NCBI RefSeq assembly: GCF_018524365.1
Contig: NZ_JAEKFT010000007.1
Span: 124,001 to 188,000 of the forward strand
Length of the DNA stretch: 64,000 nt
Source: Denitromonas iodatirespirans
Lineage (GTDB): Bacteria > Pseudomonadota > Gammaproteobacteria > Burkholderiales > Rhodocyclaceae
Direction of reading: 5' to 3'
Shown: positions 41,627-50,939 of the stretch, in pieces
Position numbering within the stretch: the stretch's first letter is position 1
Layout of the letters: each line of letters starts with the position of its first letter
Made by a program: the position numbers and the translations under genes
Notes under the pieces: model-generated
What the model saw: the letters and a program-made list of their open reading frames with translations, nothing else
Told to the model about the DNA's origin: nothing
Databases searched by the model: none

Positions 41627-44092
41627 TTACTCGCGGTGCGGTCGGACTCGTTGCAGCCGCAAGGCATTGAGGACGACGAAGAGAGAACTGGCGGACATTC
41701 CGATGCCGGCCATCCAGGGCGTCACCCAGCCGGCGACGGCCAGCGGGATCGCCACAAAATTGTAGCCGAAGGACCAGAACAGGTTCTGGCGGATGATCTT
41801 GAGCGTGCGCCGCGCCAACGCGATACCGTGGGTCAGCGCCATCAACTGGCCGCCGAGCAAAACGATGTCGGCATGCGTGCGCGCCAACTCCGTGCCCTCG
41901 CCCATCGCCACCGACACATGCGCCTTGGCCAGCACCGGCGCGTCGTTGACCCCGTCGCCGACCATCGCCACCACCCGGCCCTGCGCCTGCAAGGCCTCGA
42001 TGGCGGCGTGTTTGTCCTGCGGCGACAGGCCGCCCTGGTAGCGACCGACGCCCAGCGCATCGGCAAACGCCTGCACGGTTGCCGGCGCATCGCCACTGAG
42101 GATGCCGATCTCCAGGCCATGCGTCCTCATCCATTGCATGGCGTCGCGGGCGTGCGGGCGCGTCACGTCCTCCAGCAGCAGCACTGCCAGCCAACGGCCT
42201 TCGCCCCCCAGGAAGACGCGGGTCTGGATCCCCCCGTCGGCCTCGCGCAACGCGACCGGAGCCGTCATGCCCACCAGTTCCGCGACGAAATCCTCGCGCC
42301 CGATGCGATAGCGCACACCGTCGACCACCCCCTCGACGCCCCGCCCGGTCTCGGCCATGACGGCCATCGCCTGCTTGCGAACGCCCGTCGAGGCCGCCCG
42401 CACGCCAGAGGCAATGGCGTGTTCCGAGCCCTGCTCGAGCGCCGCCGCGATCGCCAGCGCCACGCTGCCATCGACGCCCTCGGCGCTCACCACGCGGGAC
42501 ACGTGCACCGCGCCCTCGGTGAGCGTGCCGGTCTTGTCGAACATGATCGTGTCGGCATTGGCCAGCGCCTCGATGGCATGGCCGCGGGTCACCAGCACGC
42601 CCAGCCGGGCCATGGCGTCCGAGGACACCGTCAGCGCGGCCGGCGTGGCCAGCGAAAGGGCGCAGGGGCAGCTGACCACCAGCACCGAGACGAAGATCCA
42701 CAAGGCCCGACTCGGGTCGACCAGATACCAGCCGATGCCGGCGGACACGGCCAGCACGATCAGCGCAGCGATGAACCAGGCGGCGATCCGGTCGGCCTGG
42801 CGCATCAGACGCGGCTTTTCGGTGGCGGCCCGCTCCATCAGGCGCAGGATGGCCGCCAAACGGGTCGCATCGCCCACCTGCCGGATCTCGACGACCATCG
42901 GACTGGCCACGTTCAGGCTGCCGCCGGTGACGGCATCGCCGATCGTCTTGGGTATCGGCCGGCTCTCGCCGGTGAGCAGCGACTCGTCCGCCGCGCTGCC
43001 CCCGTCGACGACCACACCGTCGGCCGGAATCGCCTCGCCGGGCTTGACCCGCACCCGGTCGCCGGGCACCAGGGTCGACACCGGCACCCGTTCGTCCGAC
43101 CCATCGGCCAGCACCCGTTCGGCAAATGCCGGCAGCACCTTGCCCAGGGCCTCGACGCCGCGCACCGCCTTCTGCCGCGCGATCATCTCGAGATAGCGCC
43201 CGCACAGCAGGAAAAACACGAACATGGTCACCGAGTCGAAATACACCTCGCCCGAGGCCACCACCGTGGCATAGCAGCTGGCAGCGAAGGCGCTGCCCAC
43301 GCCGAGCGCCACCGGCACGTCCATGCCCAGGCGCCGCAGGCGGATGTCGCGCCAGGCGCGCTGGAAGAAGGGCGCAGCCGAATACAGCACCACCGGCACG
43401 GTCAGCACCAGGCTGGCCCAGCGCAGCAGCTGGTCGATATCGGCGGTCATGTCGCCATCGCCGGCCACATAGGCGGGGATGGCGTACATCATCACCTGCA
43501 TCATGCCGAAGCCGGCCACGAACAGGCGCCACAGCGCGCTGCGCCGTTCGCGCCGGGCGATCTGCTCGGAGCGCGCCTCGTCATAGGGATAGGCGCGGTA
43601 GCCGATGGCCTGAATCGCCGCGAGGATGTCCGACAACTTGACCCGCTCGGCGTCCCAGCGCACCCGGGCGCGGCGCGTCGCGTAGTTGATCTCGATCGCC
43701 TCGACGCCGGGCAGACGCGCCACATGCTGCTCGTTGAGCCACACGCAGGCGGCACAGGTGATGCCCTCGAGCAAGAGCGAGGCCTCGCGGCTGTTCGCGC
43801 CGAGCGGGCGCACGAAGGATTTCTGGAAATCCGGATGATCGAACAGACCGAGCTCGCCGAGCGCCTCGGGCAAGGCCTCCTTGCGCGACTCGGGCAAGGC
43901 GTCGCGATGGCGGTAGTAGTCGGTCAAGCCATTGTCGACAATCGCCTGCGCCACCGCCTGGCAGCCGGCGCAGCACATCTGCCGGCTGACGCCGTCGATC
44001 ACCACGTCGTAGCGAATCGCCTCGGTCGCGGGCAGCCCGCAGTGGTAACACTCGGGGCTGTCGGCTTCGGCAGCCAGGGCTTGATCAGACAC
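41627..44092 (-). CDS. ccoI: cbb3-oxidase copper-supply P1B-type ATPase
   Basis: 821-aa CcoI/FixI pump exporting Cu(I) for CuB assembly. The extra N-terminal metal domain has CYHCGLP and CCAGCQAV, followed by one HMA domain with GITCAAC, eight helices, the CPC motif [19 protein letters not shown] and GDGVNDAPVL. The YN and MSASS residues of helices 7-8 give P1B-1 specificity. The N-terminal cysteine-rich extension and coupling to ccoS separate it from the detoxifying CopA at 22-24 kb. Confidence 0.95.
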   Translation of the reverse strand: MSDQALAAEADSPECYHCGLPATEAIRYDVVIDGVSRQMCCAGCQAVAQAIVDNGLTDYYRHRDALPESRKEALPEALGELGLFDHPDFQKSFVRPLGANSREASLLLEGITCAACVWLNEQHVARLPGVEAIEINYATRRARVRWDAERVKLSDILAAIQAIGYRAYPYDEARSEQIARRERRSALWRLFVAGFGMMQVMMYAIPAYVAGDGDMTADIDQLLRWASLVLTVPVVLYSAAPFFQRAWRDIRLRRLGMDVPVALGVGSAFAASCYATVVASGEVYFDSVTMFVFFLLCGRYLEMIARQKAVRGVEALGKVLPAFAERVLADGSDERVPVSTLVPGDRVRVKPGEAIPADGVVVDGGSAADESLLTGESRPIPKTIGDAVTGGSLNVASPMVVEIRQVGDATRLAAILRLMERAATEKPRLMRQADRIAAWFIAALIVLAVSAGIGWYLVDPSRALWIFVSVLVVSCPCALSLATPAALTVSSDAMARLGVLVTRGHAIEALANADTIMFDKTGTLTEGAVHVSRVVSAEGVDGSVALAIAAALEQGSEHAIASGVRAASTGVRKQAMAVMAETGRGVEGVVDGVRYRIGREDFVAELVGMTAPVALREADGGIQTRVFLGGEGRWLAVLLLEDVTRPHARDAMQWMRTHGLEIGILSGDAPATVQAFADALGVGRYQGGLSPQDKHAAIEALQAQGRVVAMVGDGVNDAPVLAKAHVSVAMGEGTELARTHADIVLLGGQLMALTHGIALARRTLKIIRQNLFWSFGYNFVAIPLAVAGWVTPWMAGIGMSASSLFVVLNALRLQRVRPHRE

Positions 44093-44186
44093 GATGAACC
44101 TCGAAATCGAACGGGCGCACGCTGCGCCGCATCAACCGACGCCTTGTATCACACTTGCCCCACTCTCCCCAAACCTGCCGGACATG

Positions 44187-44215
44187 AAAAACGCGACCCG
44201 CGGGCCGCGCTTTTT
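44187..44215. terminator. bidirectional terminator between the SDR gene and ccoI
   Basis: An imperfect stem built from AAAAACGCG and CGCGCTTTTT around an inner CCCGCGGG palindrome, with T runs on both strands (44187-44191 read as T on minus; 44211-44215 on plus). It lies just past the stop of the SDR gene and would end its transcript before the ccoI promoter region. Confidence 0.75.
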
Positions 44216-44233
44216 ACGTGCTACGCCAATGGC

Positions 44234-45001
44234 TTACTTCGGCGCCATGCGGATCGCGCCATCCAGGCGGATCACCTCGCCATTCAGATAGCTGTTCTCG
44301 GCAATATGGCGCACCAGGGCCGCGTACTCGGCCGGTTTGCCCATGCGCGAGGGGAAAGGCACCATCTTGCCCAGCGCATCCTGCACCTCGGCCGGCATGC
44401 CCATCAGCATCGGGGTTTCCATGATGCCCGGGGCGATGGTCATCACGCGGATGCCGCTTCGCGCCAGTTCGCGCGCCACCGGCAAGGTCAGCGCCACCAC
44501 GCCACCCTTCGACGCGGCATAGGCCGCCTGACCGATCTGACCGTCGTAGGCCGCCACCGAGGCGGTGCTGACGATCACGCCGCGCTCGCCCATGGCGTTC
44601 GGCGTGTTCCGGCTCATCGCCTCGGCCGCCAGACGGATCATGTTGAAGGTGCCCACCAGGTTGATGCCCACCACCTTGGCAAACGACTCGAGCCGGTGCG
44701 CGCCCTCGCGGCCGACCACCTTCTCCGCCGGCGCCACGCCGGCGCAGTTGACCAGGCCGGTGACCGGACCGAAGGCCTCGGCCGCCGCAGCAAAGGCCGC
44801 ACGCGCGCTGTCTTCGTTGGTGACGTCGGTCAGCACGAAGCGTGCCGCCGCGCCCAGCTCGGCGGCACGCGCTTGCCCGGCTTCTGCGTTCACATCGGCC
44901 AGCACCACGCTGCCGCCGGCCTCGACCACCATCTGCGCCGTCGCCGCGCCGAGGCCCGAGCCCCCGCCGGTGACGACAAAAACACTGCCCTTCATTTCCA
45001 T
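44234..45001 (-). CDS. SDR-family 3-hydroxyacyl-CoA dehydrogenase (HSD10 type)
   Basis: 255-aa short-chain dehydrogenase closest in pattern to type II 3-hydroxyacyl-CoA / 3-hydroxy-2-methylbutyryl-CoA dehydrogenase (HSD17B10), which acts in isoleucine and fatty-acid breakdown. Seen: NAD motif [13 protein letters not shown], catalytic Y-x3-K in [10 protein letters not shown], and the HSD10-like [20 protein letters not shown]. The ATG at 45001 has AGGGGAA upstream. A palindromic operator over its promoter suggests dedicated control by an acyl-CoA catabolism regulator. Confidence 0.9.
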   Translation of the reverse strand: MEMKGSVFVVTGGGSGLGAATAQMVVEAGGSVVLADVNAEAGQARAAELGAAARFVLTDVTNEDSARAAFAAAAEAFGPVTGLVNCAGVAPAEKVVGREGAHRLESFAKVVGINLVGTFNMIRLAAEAMSRNTPNAMGERGVIVSTASVAAYDGQIGQAAYAASKGGVVALTLPVARELARSGIRVMTIAPGIMETPMLMGMPAEVQDALGKMVPFPSRMGKPAEYAALVRHIAENSYLNGEVIRLDGAIRMAPK

Positions 45002-45037
45002 GAGATTCCCCTGCAACGCTTCCGCACAATGACGGAC

Positions 45038-45067
45038 ACAATAGGCAACGTTGACGTTAACGTCAAC
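45038..45067 (-). promoter_or_regulatory. promoter with embedded palindromic operator for the HSD10-like gene
   Basis: On the minus strand TTGACG (45066-45061), 17 bp, then TATTGT (45043-45038): a good sigma-70 promoter. The perfect 18-bp palindrome GTTGACGTTAACGTCAAC (45050-45067) covers the -35 and half of the spacer, so a bound protein would block RNA polymerase. From memory, its core resembles operators of the LiuR-type regulators of branched-chain amino acid and acyl-CoA catabolism. Confidence 0.78.
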
Positions 45068-45174
45068 ACGATGCCGACACCCCAACTTCATCCTTGCAGC
45101 TGTCGTGCCGGCGTCAAGTCCAACCGCTAGAATGTGAGGCTGTCATCGCCCACACCACAAGAACAGGACACCTC

Positions 45175-46620
45175 ATGTCTCGCCATACCAAGATCGTCGC
45201 CACCCTCGGCCCCGCCTCGTCCGACCCTGCCGTGCTCGAATCCATGGTGCACGCCGGCGTGGACGTGGTGCGCATGAACTTCTCCCACGGCACTGCCGAA
45301 GACCACATCGCCCGCGCCGAGTCGATCCGCGAAGTCAGCGCCCGCACCCGACGGCCGGTAGGCATCCTGGCCGATCTGCAGGGGCCGAAGATCCGTGTCG
45401 GCAAGTTCACCGAGGGCAAGGTCACGCTGGTCAAGGACGCCGCCTTCATCCTCGACGCCACCTGCGAGATGGGCGACGAGAAGCGCGTGGGCCTGGACTA
45501 CCCCGACCTGCCGGGCGACGTGGCGCCGGGCGACATCCTGCTGCTCGACGACGGCCGCCTCAAACTCGGTGTCGAAAAAGTGCTCGGCACGGCGATCCAC
45601 TGCCGCGTGCGCGTCGGCGGCACGCTCTCCAACAACAAGGGCATCAACCGCCAGGGCGGCGGGCTGTCGGCCCCGGCGCTGACCGCCAAGGACATGGACG
45701 ACGTGCGCACCGCCGCCAAGATCGGCGTCGACTTCATCGCCGTCTCCTTTCCCAAGAGCGCGGCCGACATGTACATGGCGCGCCAGCTGATGCGCGCGGC
45801 CGGCGGCAAGGCACTCTTGATCGCCAAGATCGAACGCACCGAGGCGGTCGCCAACCTCGACGAGATCCTCGATGCCTCGGACGGCATCATGGTGGCGCGC
45901 GGCGACCTGGCCGTCGAAGTGGGCGACGCGGCCGTGCCCGCGCTGCAAAAGAAGATGATTCGCGCCGCCCGCGAGAAGAACAAGCTGACCATCACCGCCA
46001 CCCAGATGATGGAGTCGATGATCACCAGCCCGGTGCCGACCCGCGCAGAGGTGTCGGATGTGGCCAATGCCGTGCTCGACGGCACCGACGCCGTCATGCT
46101 GTCGGCCGAGACCGCCGCCGGCAGCTTCCCGGTCGAAGTGGTCGAAGCCATGTCGCGGGTCTGTCTGGAAGCCGAGAAGTCCTCGGAGGTGACGCTCGAC
46201 CGCGACGTGCTCAACCGCACCTTCACCCGCATCGACCAATCCATCGCCATGGCCGCGATCTGGACCGCCCACCACCTCAAGGTCAAGGCCATCGCCGCCC
46301 TCACCCAGACCGGCTCCACCGCCCTGTGGATGAGCCGGCTCAACAGCGGCGTGCCGATCTACGCCCTCACGCCGGAAAAATCCGCGCGCAACCAGATGAC
46401 GCTCTACCGCGAGGTGTATCCGCTGCTGATGTCGCAACCGCACCAGGACCGCGACATGCTGCTGTGGGAAGCCGAGCGTATCCTCATCGACCAGGGCGTG
46501 GTCACCTACGGCGACCTGATCGTGCTCACCATCGGCGAGCCGATCGGCACCGCCGGCGGCACCAACACGCTCAAGATCGTCCGCGTCGGCGAACACACCG
46601 CGCCCGGCACCGCGGATTAA
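45175..46620 (+). CDS. pyk: pyruvate kinase
   Basis: 481-aa glycolytic enzyme that converts phosphoenolpyruvate and ADP to pyruvate and ATP. The N-terminal TKIVATLGPASSD, RMNFSHG, the active-site lysine in AKIERTEAV and the signature VARGDLAVEVG / TATQMMESMI are present, followed by the C-terminal allosteric domain. The ATG at 45175 has AGGA 9 nt upstream, and the protein starts MSRHTKIV like its relatives. The pyk-fba spacing (bluB in between) is a common betaproteobacterial arrangement of central carbon genes. Confidence 0.96.
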   Translation: MSRHTKIVATLGPASSDPAVLESMVHAGVDVVRMNFSHGTAEDHIARAESIREVSARTRRPVGILADLQGPKIRVGKFTEGKVTLVKDAAFILDATCEMGDEKRVGLDYPDLPGDVAPGDILLLDDGRLKLGVEKVLGTAIHCRVRVGGTLSNNKGINRQGGGLSAPALTAKDMDDVRTAAKIGVDFIAVSFPKSAADMYMARQLMRAAGGKALLIAKIERTEAVANLDEILDASDGIMVARGDLAVEVGDAAVPALQKKMIRAAREKNKLTITATQMMESMITSPVPTRAEVSDVANAVLDGTDAVMLSAETAAGSFPVEVVEAMSRVCLEAEKSSEVTLDRDVLNRTFTRIDQSIAMAAIWTAHHLKVKAIAALTQTGSTALWMSRLNSGVPIYALTPEKSARNQMTLYREVYPLLMSQPHQDRDMLLWEAERILIDQGVVTYGDLIVLTIGEPIGTAGGTNTLKIVRVGEHTAPGTAD

Positions 46621-46621
46621 G

Positions 46622-46735
46622 AAGGCCCCCACGCTTGCCGCTGCGCGCCGGCGCTGCCCCCCGAGGGGGCGCAGCCCGGCTTGGGACGGCCCGGCGCCGG
46701 GCTGGGACGGCCCTCCCAAGCTTGACGTTGCGGCG
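46622..46735. repeat. GC-rich REP-like intergenic element
   Basis: Just after pyk lies a palindromic, G/C-run-rich segment: a CTGCCCC-CCGA-GGGGGCGCAG stem (about 46654-46674), then two copies of GGGACGGCCC (46683-46692, 46704-46713) flanking a CCGGCGCCGG palindrome. The look is that of the dispersed REP/BIME-like elements common between genes in betaproteobacteria. It may double as the pyk terminator. I see no second full copy in this window. Confidence 0.6.
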
Positions 46736-46790
46736 CTGCAAGATCCCGCCGGGCGCGGCGCTCTGCTAGACTGGCGGCCGTTTTTCATGT

Positions 46791-46980
46791 CGCTTTCCGG
46801 TGCCCGTCGCAGGACGGGAGAATCGGGAATGCGGTGAGGCGCCGGGGCCTGCCCCGGCCGCCGATTCCGCAACGTGCCCAACGCTGTGAGGGGGATGTCT
46901 GTCGCCATATGCCACTGCCCGATCCGGGCGGGAAGGCGCGGCAGACGCCGAACCCGAGTCAGAAGACCGGCCGGAAAGCG
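46791..46980 (+). promoter_or_regulatory. cobalamin riboswitch upstream of bluB
   Basis: The P1 stem is a perfect 10-bp pair, CGCTTTCCGG (46791-46800) with CCGGAAAGCG (46971-46980). Core elements in order: GGGAATGCGGTGAGG (46825-46839), TTCCGCAACG, GCCACTG (46911-46917), GGGAAGG (46930-46936) and the B12 box AGTCAGAAGACCGGCC (46957-46972). Downstream, CTCGGCAG/CTGCCGAG (46986-46993, 47004-47011) forms a hairpin without a U-tract before the AAGGGG ribosome site, suggesting control of translation. Adenosylcobalamin should shut off bluB. Confidence 0.93.
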
Positions 46981-47037
46981 TTTACCTCGGCAGTCAGGCC
47001 CGGCTGCCGAGCCATGCGCTTGAATCAAGGGGACTCC

Positions 47038-47790
47038 ATGCAAGCGACCCAAGGCCACCAGGCCATCCATCAATTCAGCGACGCCGACCGCGCCGTCATC
47101 TACCGCAACATCCTCGCCCGCCGCGACGTGCGCGGCCAGTTCCTGCCCGACCCGGTGCCGGACGACATGCTGGCGCGGATTCTCACCGCCGCGCACTTCG
47201 CCCCGTCGGTCGGCTTCATGCAGCCGTGGAGCTTCGTGCTGGTGCGCGACGCGGCGGTCAAGCAGCGGGTGCACGACGCCTTCACCACGGCCAACGCCGA
47301 GGCCGCCGACATGTTCGAAGGCGAGCAGCGCGAGGTGTACAAGACGCTGCGCCTGCAGGGCATCCTGGAGGCGCCGATCAACCTGTGCATCACCTGCGAC
47401 CGCGACCGCGCCGGCCCGGTGGTGATCGGCCGCACCCACATCAAGGCGATGGACATCTACAGCTCGGTGTGCGCGGTGCAGAACCTGTGGCTGGCCGCGC
47501 GCGCCGAGGGCCTCGGCGTGGGCTGGGTGAGCATTTTCCGCCAGTCGGCGATCCGCGAGATTCTGCAGTTGCCCGAGCGCATCATGCCGGTGGCCTATCT
47601 GTGCATCGGCAAGGTCAGCCATTTCTTCGACAAGCCCGAGCTCGAAGCGGCCGGCTGGCGCCAGCGCCTGCCGCTTGAGGAGTTGCTGCATTTCGACACC
47701 TGGGGCGGCACCGACGCGCATGCCGATGGTCTGAACGCCGAAATCCGTGCGTGTCAGGCCAAGGCGAGCCAGGGCATCCCGCCCGTGTGA
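47038..47790 (+). CDS. bluB: 5,6-dimethylbenzimidazole synthase
   Basis: 250-aa flavin-destructase of the nitroreductase fold. It cleaves reduced FMN with O2 to make DMB, the lower ligand of vitamin B12. Seen: the FMN-binding RRDVRGQFLPDPV, APSVGFMQPWSF and the helix AVQNLWLAARAEGLGVGWVS, in the BluB rather than the NfsB pattern. The ATG at 47038 has AAGGGG upstream. It is governed by the riboswitch just before it. The enzyme needs oxygen, so this route works only aerobically. No other cob genes are in the window. Confidence 0.93.
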   Translation: MQATQGHQAIHQFSDADRAVIYRNILARRDVRGQFLPDPVPDDMLARILTAAHFAPSVGFMQPWSFVLVRDAAVKQRVHDAFTTANAEAADMFEGEQREVYKTLRLQGILEAPINLCITCDRDRAGPVVIGRTHIKAMDIYSSVCAVQNLWLAARAEGLGVGWVSIFRQSAIREILQLPERIMPVAYLCIGKVSHFFDKPELEAAGWRQRLPLEELLHFDTWGGTDAHADGLNAEIRACQAKASQGIPPV

Positions 47791-47901
47791 CGGCTGACGC
47801 ACCGCAGCAGCGACACTCACGGTAAAATAGTCGCATTTCGCCGGGGCCCGGCGCTTCGATCGGCGCCCCGGCCAGCTTCGACCCCATTCAGGAGACTCCC
47901 C

Positions 47902-48966
47902 ATGCCGCTCGTATCCATGCGACAGCTTCTCGACCACGCCGCCGAGCACAGCTACGGTCTGCCCGCCTTCAACGTCAACAACCTGGAACAGGTGCAGGCC
48001 ATCATGGAAGCGGCGTCCGAGCTCGACAGCCCGGTGATCATGCAAGCCTCGGCCGGCGCCCGCAAATATGCCGGCGAAGCCTTCCTGCGCCATCTCATCG
48101 ATGCCGCCGTCGAAGCCTATCCGCACATCCCGGTCGTCATGCACCAGGACCACGGCCAGTCGCCGGCGGTGTGTCTCACCGCCATCCGCTCCGGCTTCTC
48201 CTCGGTGATGATGGACGGCTCGCTGCTCGAAGACGGCAAGACCCCGTCCTCGTATGACTACAACGTCGAGGTCACCCGCAAGGTGGTCGAGATGTCGCAT
48301 GCCATCGGCGTCACCGTCGAGGCCGAACTGGGCTGCCTCGGTTCGCTCGAGACCGGCGAGGCCGGCGAGGAAGACGGCATCGGCGCCGAAGGCAAGCTCG
48401 ATCACTCGCAGCTGCTCACCGACCCCGATCAGGCCGCCGACTTCGTCAAGCTGACCGACTGCGACGCGCTGGCCATCGCCATCGGCACCAGCCACGGCGC
48501 CTACAAGTTCACCCGCAAGCCCACTGGCGACATCCTCGCCATCGACCGCATCAAGGCCATCCACGCCCGCATCCCCAACACCCACCTGGTGATGCACGGC
48601 TCCTCCTCGGTGCCGCAGGAGCTGCTCGCCATCATCCGCGAGTTCGGCGGCGACATGAAGGAAACCTACGGCGTGCCGGTCGAGGAAATCGTCGAGGGCA
48701 TCAAGTACGGCGTGCGCAAGATCAACATCGACACCGACATCCGTCTGGCCATGACCGGCGCGATCCGCAAGTTCCTGTTCGAGAACCCGTCCAAGTTCGA
48801 CCCGCGCGAATACCTCAAGCCGGCCCGCGAAGCGGCCAAGCTGGTGGTCAAGGCGCGCTTCGAGGCCTTCGGCTGCGCCGGCCGCGCCAGCCAGATCAAG
48901 CCGGTGTCGCTGGAGAAGATCGCCGCCCGCTACAAGGCCGGCGAGCTGACCCAGGTGGTGCGCTGA
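47902..48966 (+). CDS. fba: class II fructose-1,6-bisphosphate aldolase
   Basis: 354-aa zinc-dependent aldolase of glycolysis and gluconeogenesis. Zinc ligands and catalytic groups lie in [29 protein letters not shown] and HGSSSVPQE, and the phosphate site in [11 protein letters not shown]. It belongs to the CbbA-like subgroup. AGGAGA precedes the ATG at 47902. TAAAAT at 47823-47828 is a likely -10. A terminator follows the gene. Confidence 0.96.
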   Translation: MPLVSMRQLLDHAAEHSYGLPAFNVNNLEQVQAIMEAASELDSPVIMQASAGARKYAGEAFLRHLIDAAVEAYPHIPVVMHQDHGQSPAVCLTAIRSGFSSVMMDGSLLEDGKTPSSYDYNVEVTRKVVEMSHAIGVTVEAELGCLGSLETGEAGEEDGIGAEGKLDHSQLLTDPDQAADFVKLTDCDALAIAIGTSHGAYKFTRKPTGDILAIDRIKAIHARIPNTHLVMHGSSSVPQELLAIIREFGGDMKETYGVPVEEIVEGIKYGVRKINIDTDIRLAMTGAIRKFLFENPSKFDPREYLKPAREAAKLVVKARFEAFGCAGRASQIKPVSLEKIAARYKAGELTQVVR

Positions 48967-48989
48967 GCGCCCTGCGCCCGGCCCACTCG

Positions 48990-49012
48990 ACGGCACCTGC
49001 GGGTGCCGTTTT
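48990..49012 (+). terminator. intrinsic terminator of fba
   Basis: Stem ACGGCACC/GGTGCCGT with a TGCG loop, followed by TTT, 24 bp after the fba stop codon. Confidence 0.78.
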
Positions 49013-49027
49013 CACACCCGCGCCGAC

Positions 49028-49456
49028 ATGATCCGCCCAACCGCCTGCTTCACCTACGGCTCGCTGATGTGCGAAGACATCTTTCGCGCTGTCACCGGCC
49101 AGCCGTGCCGCACCGAGCCCGCCGCCCTGGCCGGCTACCGCCGCCATCCGGTACGCGGCGAGGACTACCCGGGCATCCGCCCGGCCGGCGACGCTACCGT
49201 CGACGGTGTGCTCTATCACGGCGTGAGCCCAGCTGCCCTGGCCCGTCTCGATGCCTTCGAAGGCGCGCACTACCTGCGCGAGGCGGTCGAGGTGCGCACC
49301 GTGGGCGGCGCCATGGTGGCCGCCTGGGTATATGTCTTCCACCCCGCCCAGGCCCACCGTCTCGCCCCCGGCGACTGGGATGCGGCCGCCTTCAAGCGCC
49401 ATGGCAAGGTCCGCTTCCTGCGCCGCTATCGGCCGACCGGCCGGTCGGACATGTAA
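49028..49456 (+). CDS. gamma-glutamylcyclotransferase-like protein (AIG2 fold)
   Basis: 142-aa protein of the AIG2/GGCT family. The N-terminal CFTYGSLMCEDIF is the substrate-binding YGSLM loop, and the conserved glutamate lies in DAFEGAHYLRE, corresponding to the catalytic acid of GGCT. Single-domain bacterial members are mostly uncharacterised, so release of 5-oxoproline from gamma-glutamyl substrates is assumed from the fold. It starts 16 bp after the fba terminator and carries no signal peptide. Confidence 0.87.
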   Translation: MIRPTACFTYGSLMCEDIFRAVTGQPCRTEPAALAGYRRHPVRGEDYPGIRPAGDATVDGVLYHGVSPAALARLDAFEGAHYLREAVEVRTVGGAMVAAWVYVFHPAQAHRLAPGDWDAAAFKRHGKVRFLRRYRPTGRSDM

Positions 49457-49550
49457 CCCGCCCCGTCACCGCGCTACCCGTGCAGGAATCGGGCTGCTAC
49501 AGTAGGCCGCTTCCCGGCGCTACGCCGATCGCATCACGGTGCACACGCCC

Positions 49551-50843
49551 ATGACCCTGTTTGAAGAGCATCCCCTCCGGCAGAGCCTCAACGACGAAGT
49601 CCACGCCCGCCCGCCGGTCCCGCTGCGCGGCCCGACCCGCATCAGCTACCTGGCCTTCGTCCATGACAACGGCAGCAGTGACCAGGAACACCACCATCTG
49701 CAGCAACTGGCGCGCCAGCTGGACATTCCCTTGCCCGAAACCGGCAAGGGCCACCTGCTGCTCGATGCCGGCGAATTCCGCCTCAAGTGGGAGCGCCACA
49801 ACGAGTTCTCCAGCTACACCTTCCTGCGCGATGTGGACGACGCCGAGACCGAAGACACCACCGCCCTGCTCGCCGTGCCGGCTGCCTGGCGCAAGGCGAT
49901 TCCCGGCAAATTGATGGTCGCCTCGCATGTGGCGGTGCTGTCGGGGGGCCTTCAACCGGCCGAAACGCACGCCGCCCGACTGGCCGACCCGGACCGCTCG
50001 GTGATCGTCTCGCGCTTTGCCGACGGTGCCGGCTGGGTGCTCACCGACTTCCAGATCCATGACGGCTTCTCGCACTTCACGATCCTCGACGACGGGCTCG
50101 AGCCGCGCCAGGCCGGGCGCAATCTCCAGCGTGTACTGGAGATCGAAACCTACCGGATGATGGCGCTGATGGCCTTCCCCGTGGCCAAGTCGGTGAGCCG
50201 AACGCTCAAGGCCGCCGAGGACGAGCTGGCCGACCTGATGGACGCCATGGGCCAGACCGCCACCGCCAACGACGAACGCGACATCCTCACCCGCCTCACC
50301 CGGCTGGCCACCGAAGTCGAGCATGCCGTGGCACGCACCACCTACCGCTTCGGCGCGGCCGCGGCCTATTACCGGCTGGTGCAGCAACGCACCGCCGAGT
50401 TGCGCGAGCAGCGCCACGCCGGCTACCCGAACATCACCGACTTCATCGAACGCCGCCTGGCGCCCGCCATCAACACCTGCGCCGCCATCGCCCGCCGGCA
50501 GGAAGAACTCTCCGCCCGCATCGCGCGCAGCAGCCAGTTGCTGCGCACCCGGGTGGACATCGCCCTGCAGCAGCAGAACCAGGAACTGCTCGGCCAGATG
50601 AACCGCCGCGCCAAACTCCAGCTGCGCCTGCAGGAAACCGTCGAGGGCCTGTCGGTGGTCGCCATCACCTACTACGCCTCGCAGCTGGTCAACTACATGG
50701 CCAAGGGCGCCAAGCACGCGATCGAACCGCTCACGCCGGAACTCCTCACCGCCATCACCATTCCGGTCATTGCCACGGCCGTCGCACTCGGCCTGCGGCG
50801 CATGCGCAAGGCGCTGGCGGCCGAAGAATCGGACGGGCATTGA
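49551..50843 (+). CDS. DUF3422-family membrane-anchored protein
   Basis: 430-aa protein of the DUF3422 family. The N-terminal segment HPLRQSLNDEVHARPP is its hallmark. A long alpha/beta and coiled-coil middle part follows, and two C-terminal hydrophobic helices (LSVVAITYYASQLVNYM and LLTAITIPVIATAVALGL) probably anchor it in the inner membrane. No function is known for the family. The ATG at 49551 is chosen over the GTG at 49539; neither has a good ribosome site. It appears to stand alone. Confidence 0.86.
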   Translation: MTLFEEHPLRQSLNDEVHARPPVPLRGPTRISYLAFVHDNGSSDQEHHHLQQLARQLDIPLPETGKGHLLLDAGEFRLKWERHNEFSSYTFLRDVDDAETEDTTALLAVPAAWRKAIPGKLMVASHVAVLSGGLQPAETHAARLADPDRSVIVSRFADGAGWVLTDFQIHDGFSHFTILDDGLEPRQAGRNLQRVLEIETYRMMALMAFPVAKSVSRTLKAAEDELADLMDAMGQTATANDERDILTRLTRLATEVEHAVARTTYRFGAAAAYYRLVQQRTAELREQRHAGYPNITDFIERRLAPAINTCAAIARRQEELSARIARSSQLLRTRVDIALQQQNQELLGQMNRRAKLQLRLQETVEGLSVVAITYYASQLVNYMAKGAKHAIEPLTPELLTAITIPVIATAVALGLRRMRKALAAEESDGH

Positions 50844-50939
50844 TGACGAACCGCACACTCACCCGGGAGAAGGCAGCCCGCTGAGCGCCCCGTGCGCTAG
50901 GCTGTCACGAACCCCCGCCGATCGAGATCCGAACGCCCC

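Noticed and set aside
44093-44233. FNR box upstream of ccoI
   Set aside because: Only a half-site (TTGAT within TTGATGCGGC, minus strand) is present; the second half is missing.
46622-46735. Insertion sequence or mobile element after pyk
   Set aside because: Short palindromic, no open frame, no terminal repeats with target duplication; better described as a REP-like intergenic element.
45127-48996. A 1289-codon open frame antisense to pyk, bluB and fba (and similar very long frames, e.g. antisense to ftsK at 7838-10666 and to ccoI at 41636-45130)
   Set aside because: The sense strands encode well-known proteins. The long antisense frames have His/Arg/Gly-rich low-information products expected from GC-rich codon bias and lack ribosome sites or family motifs.
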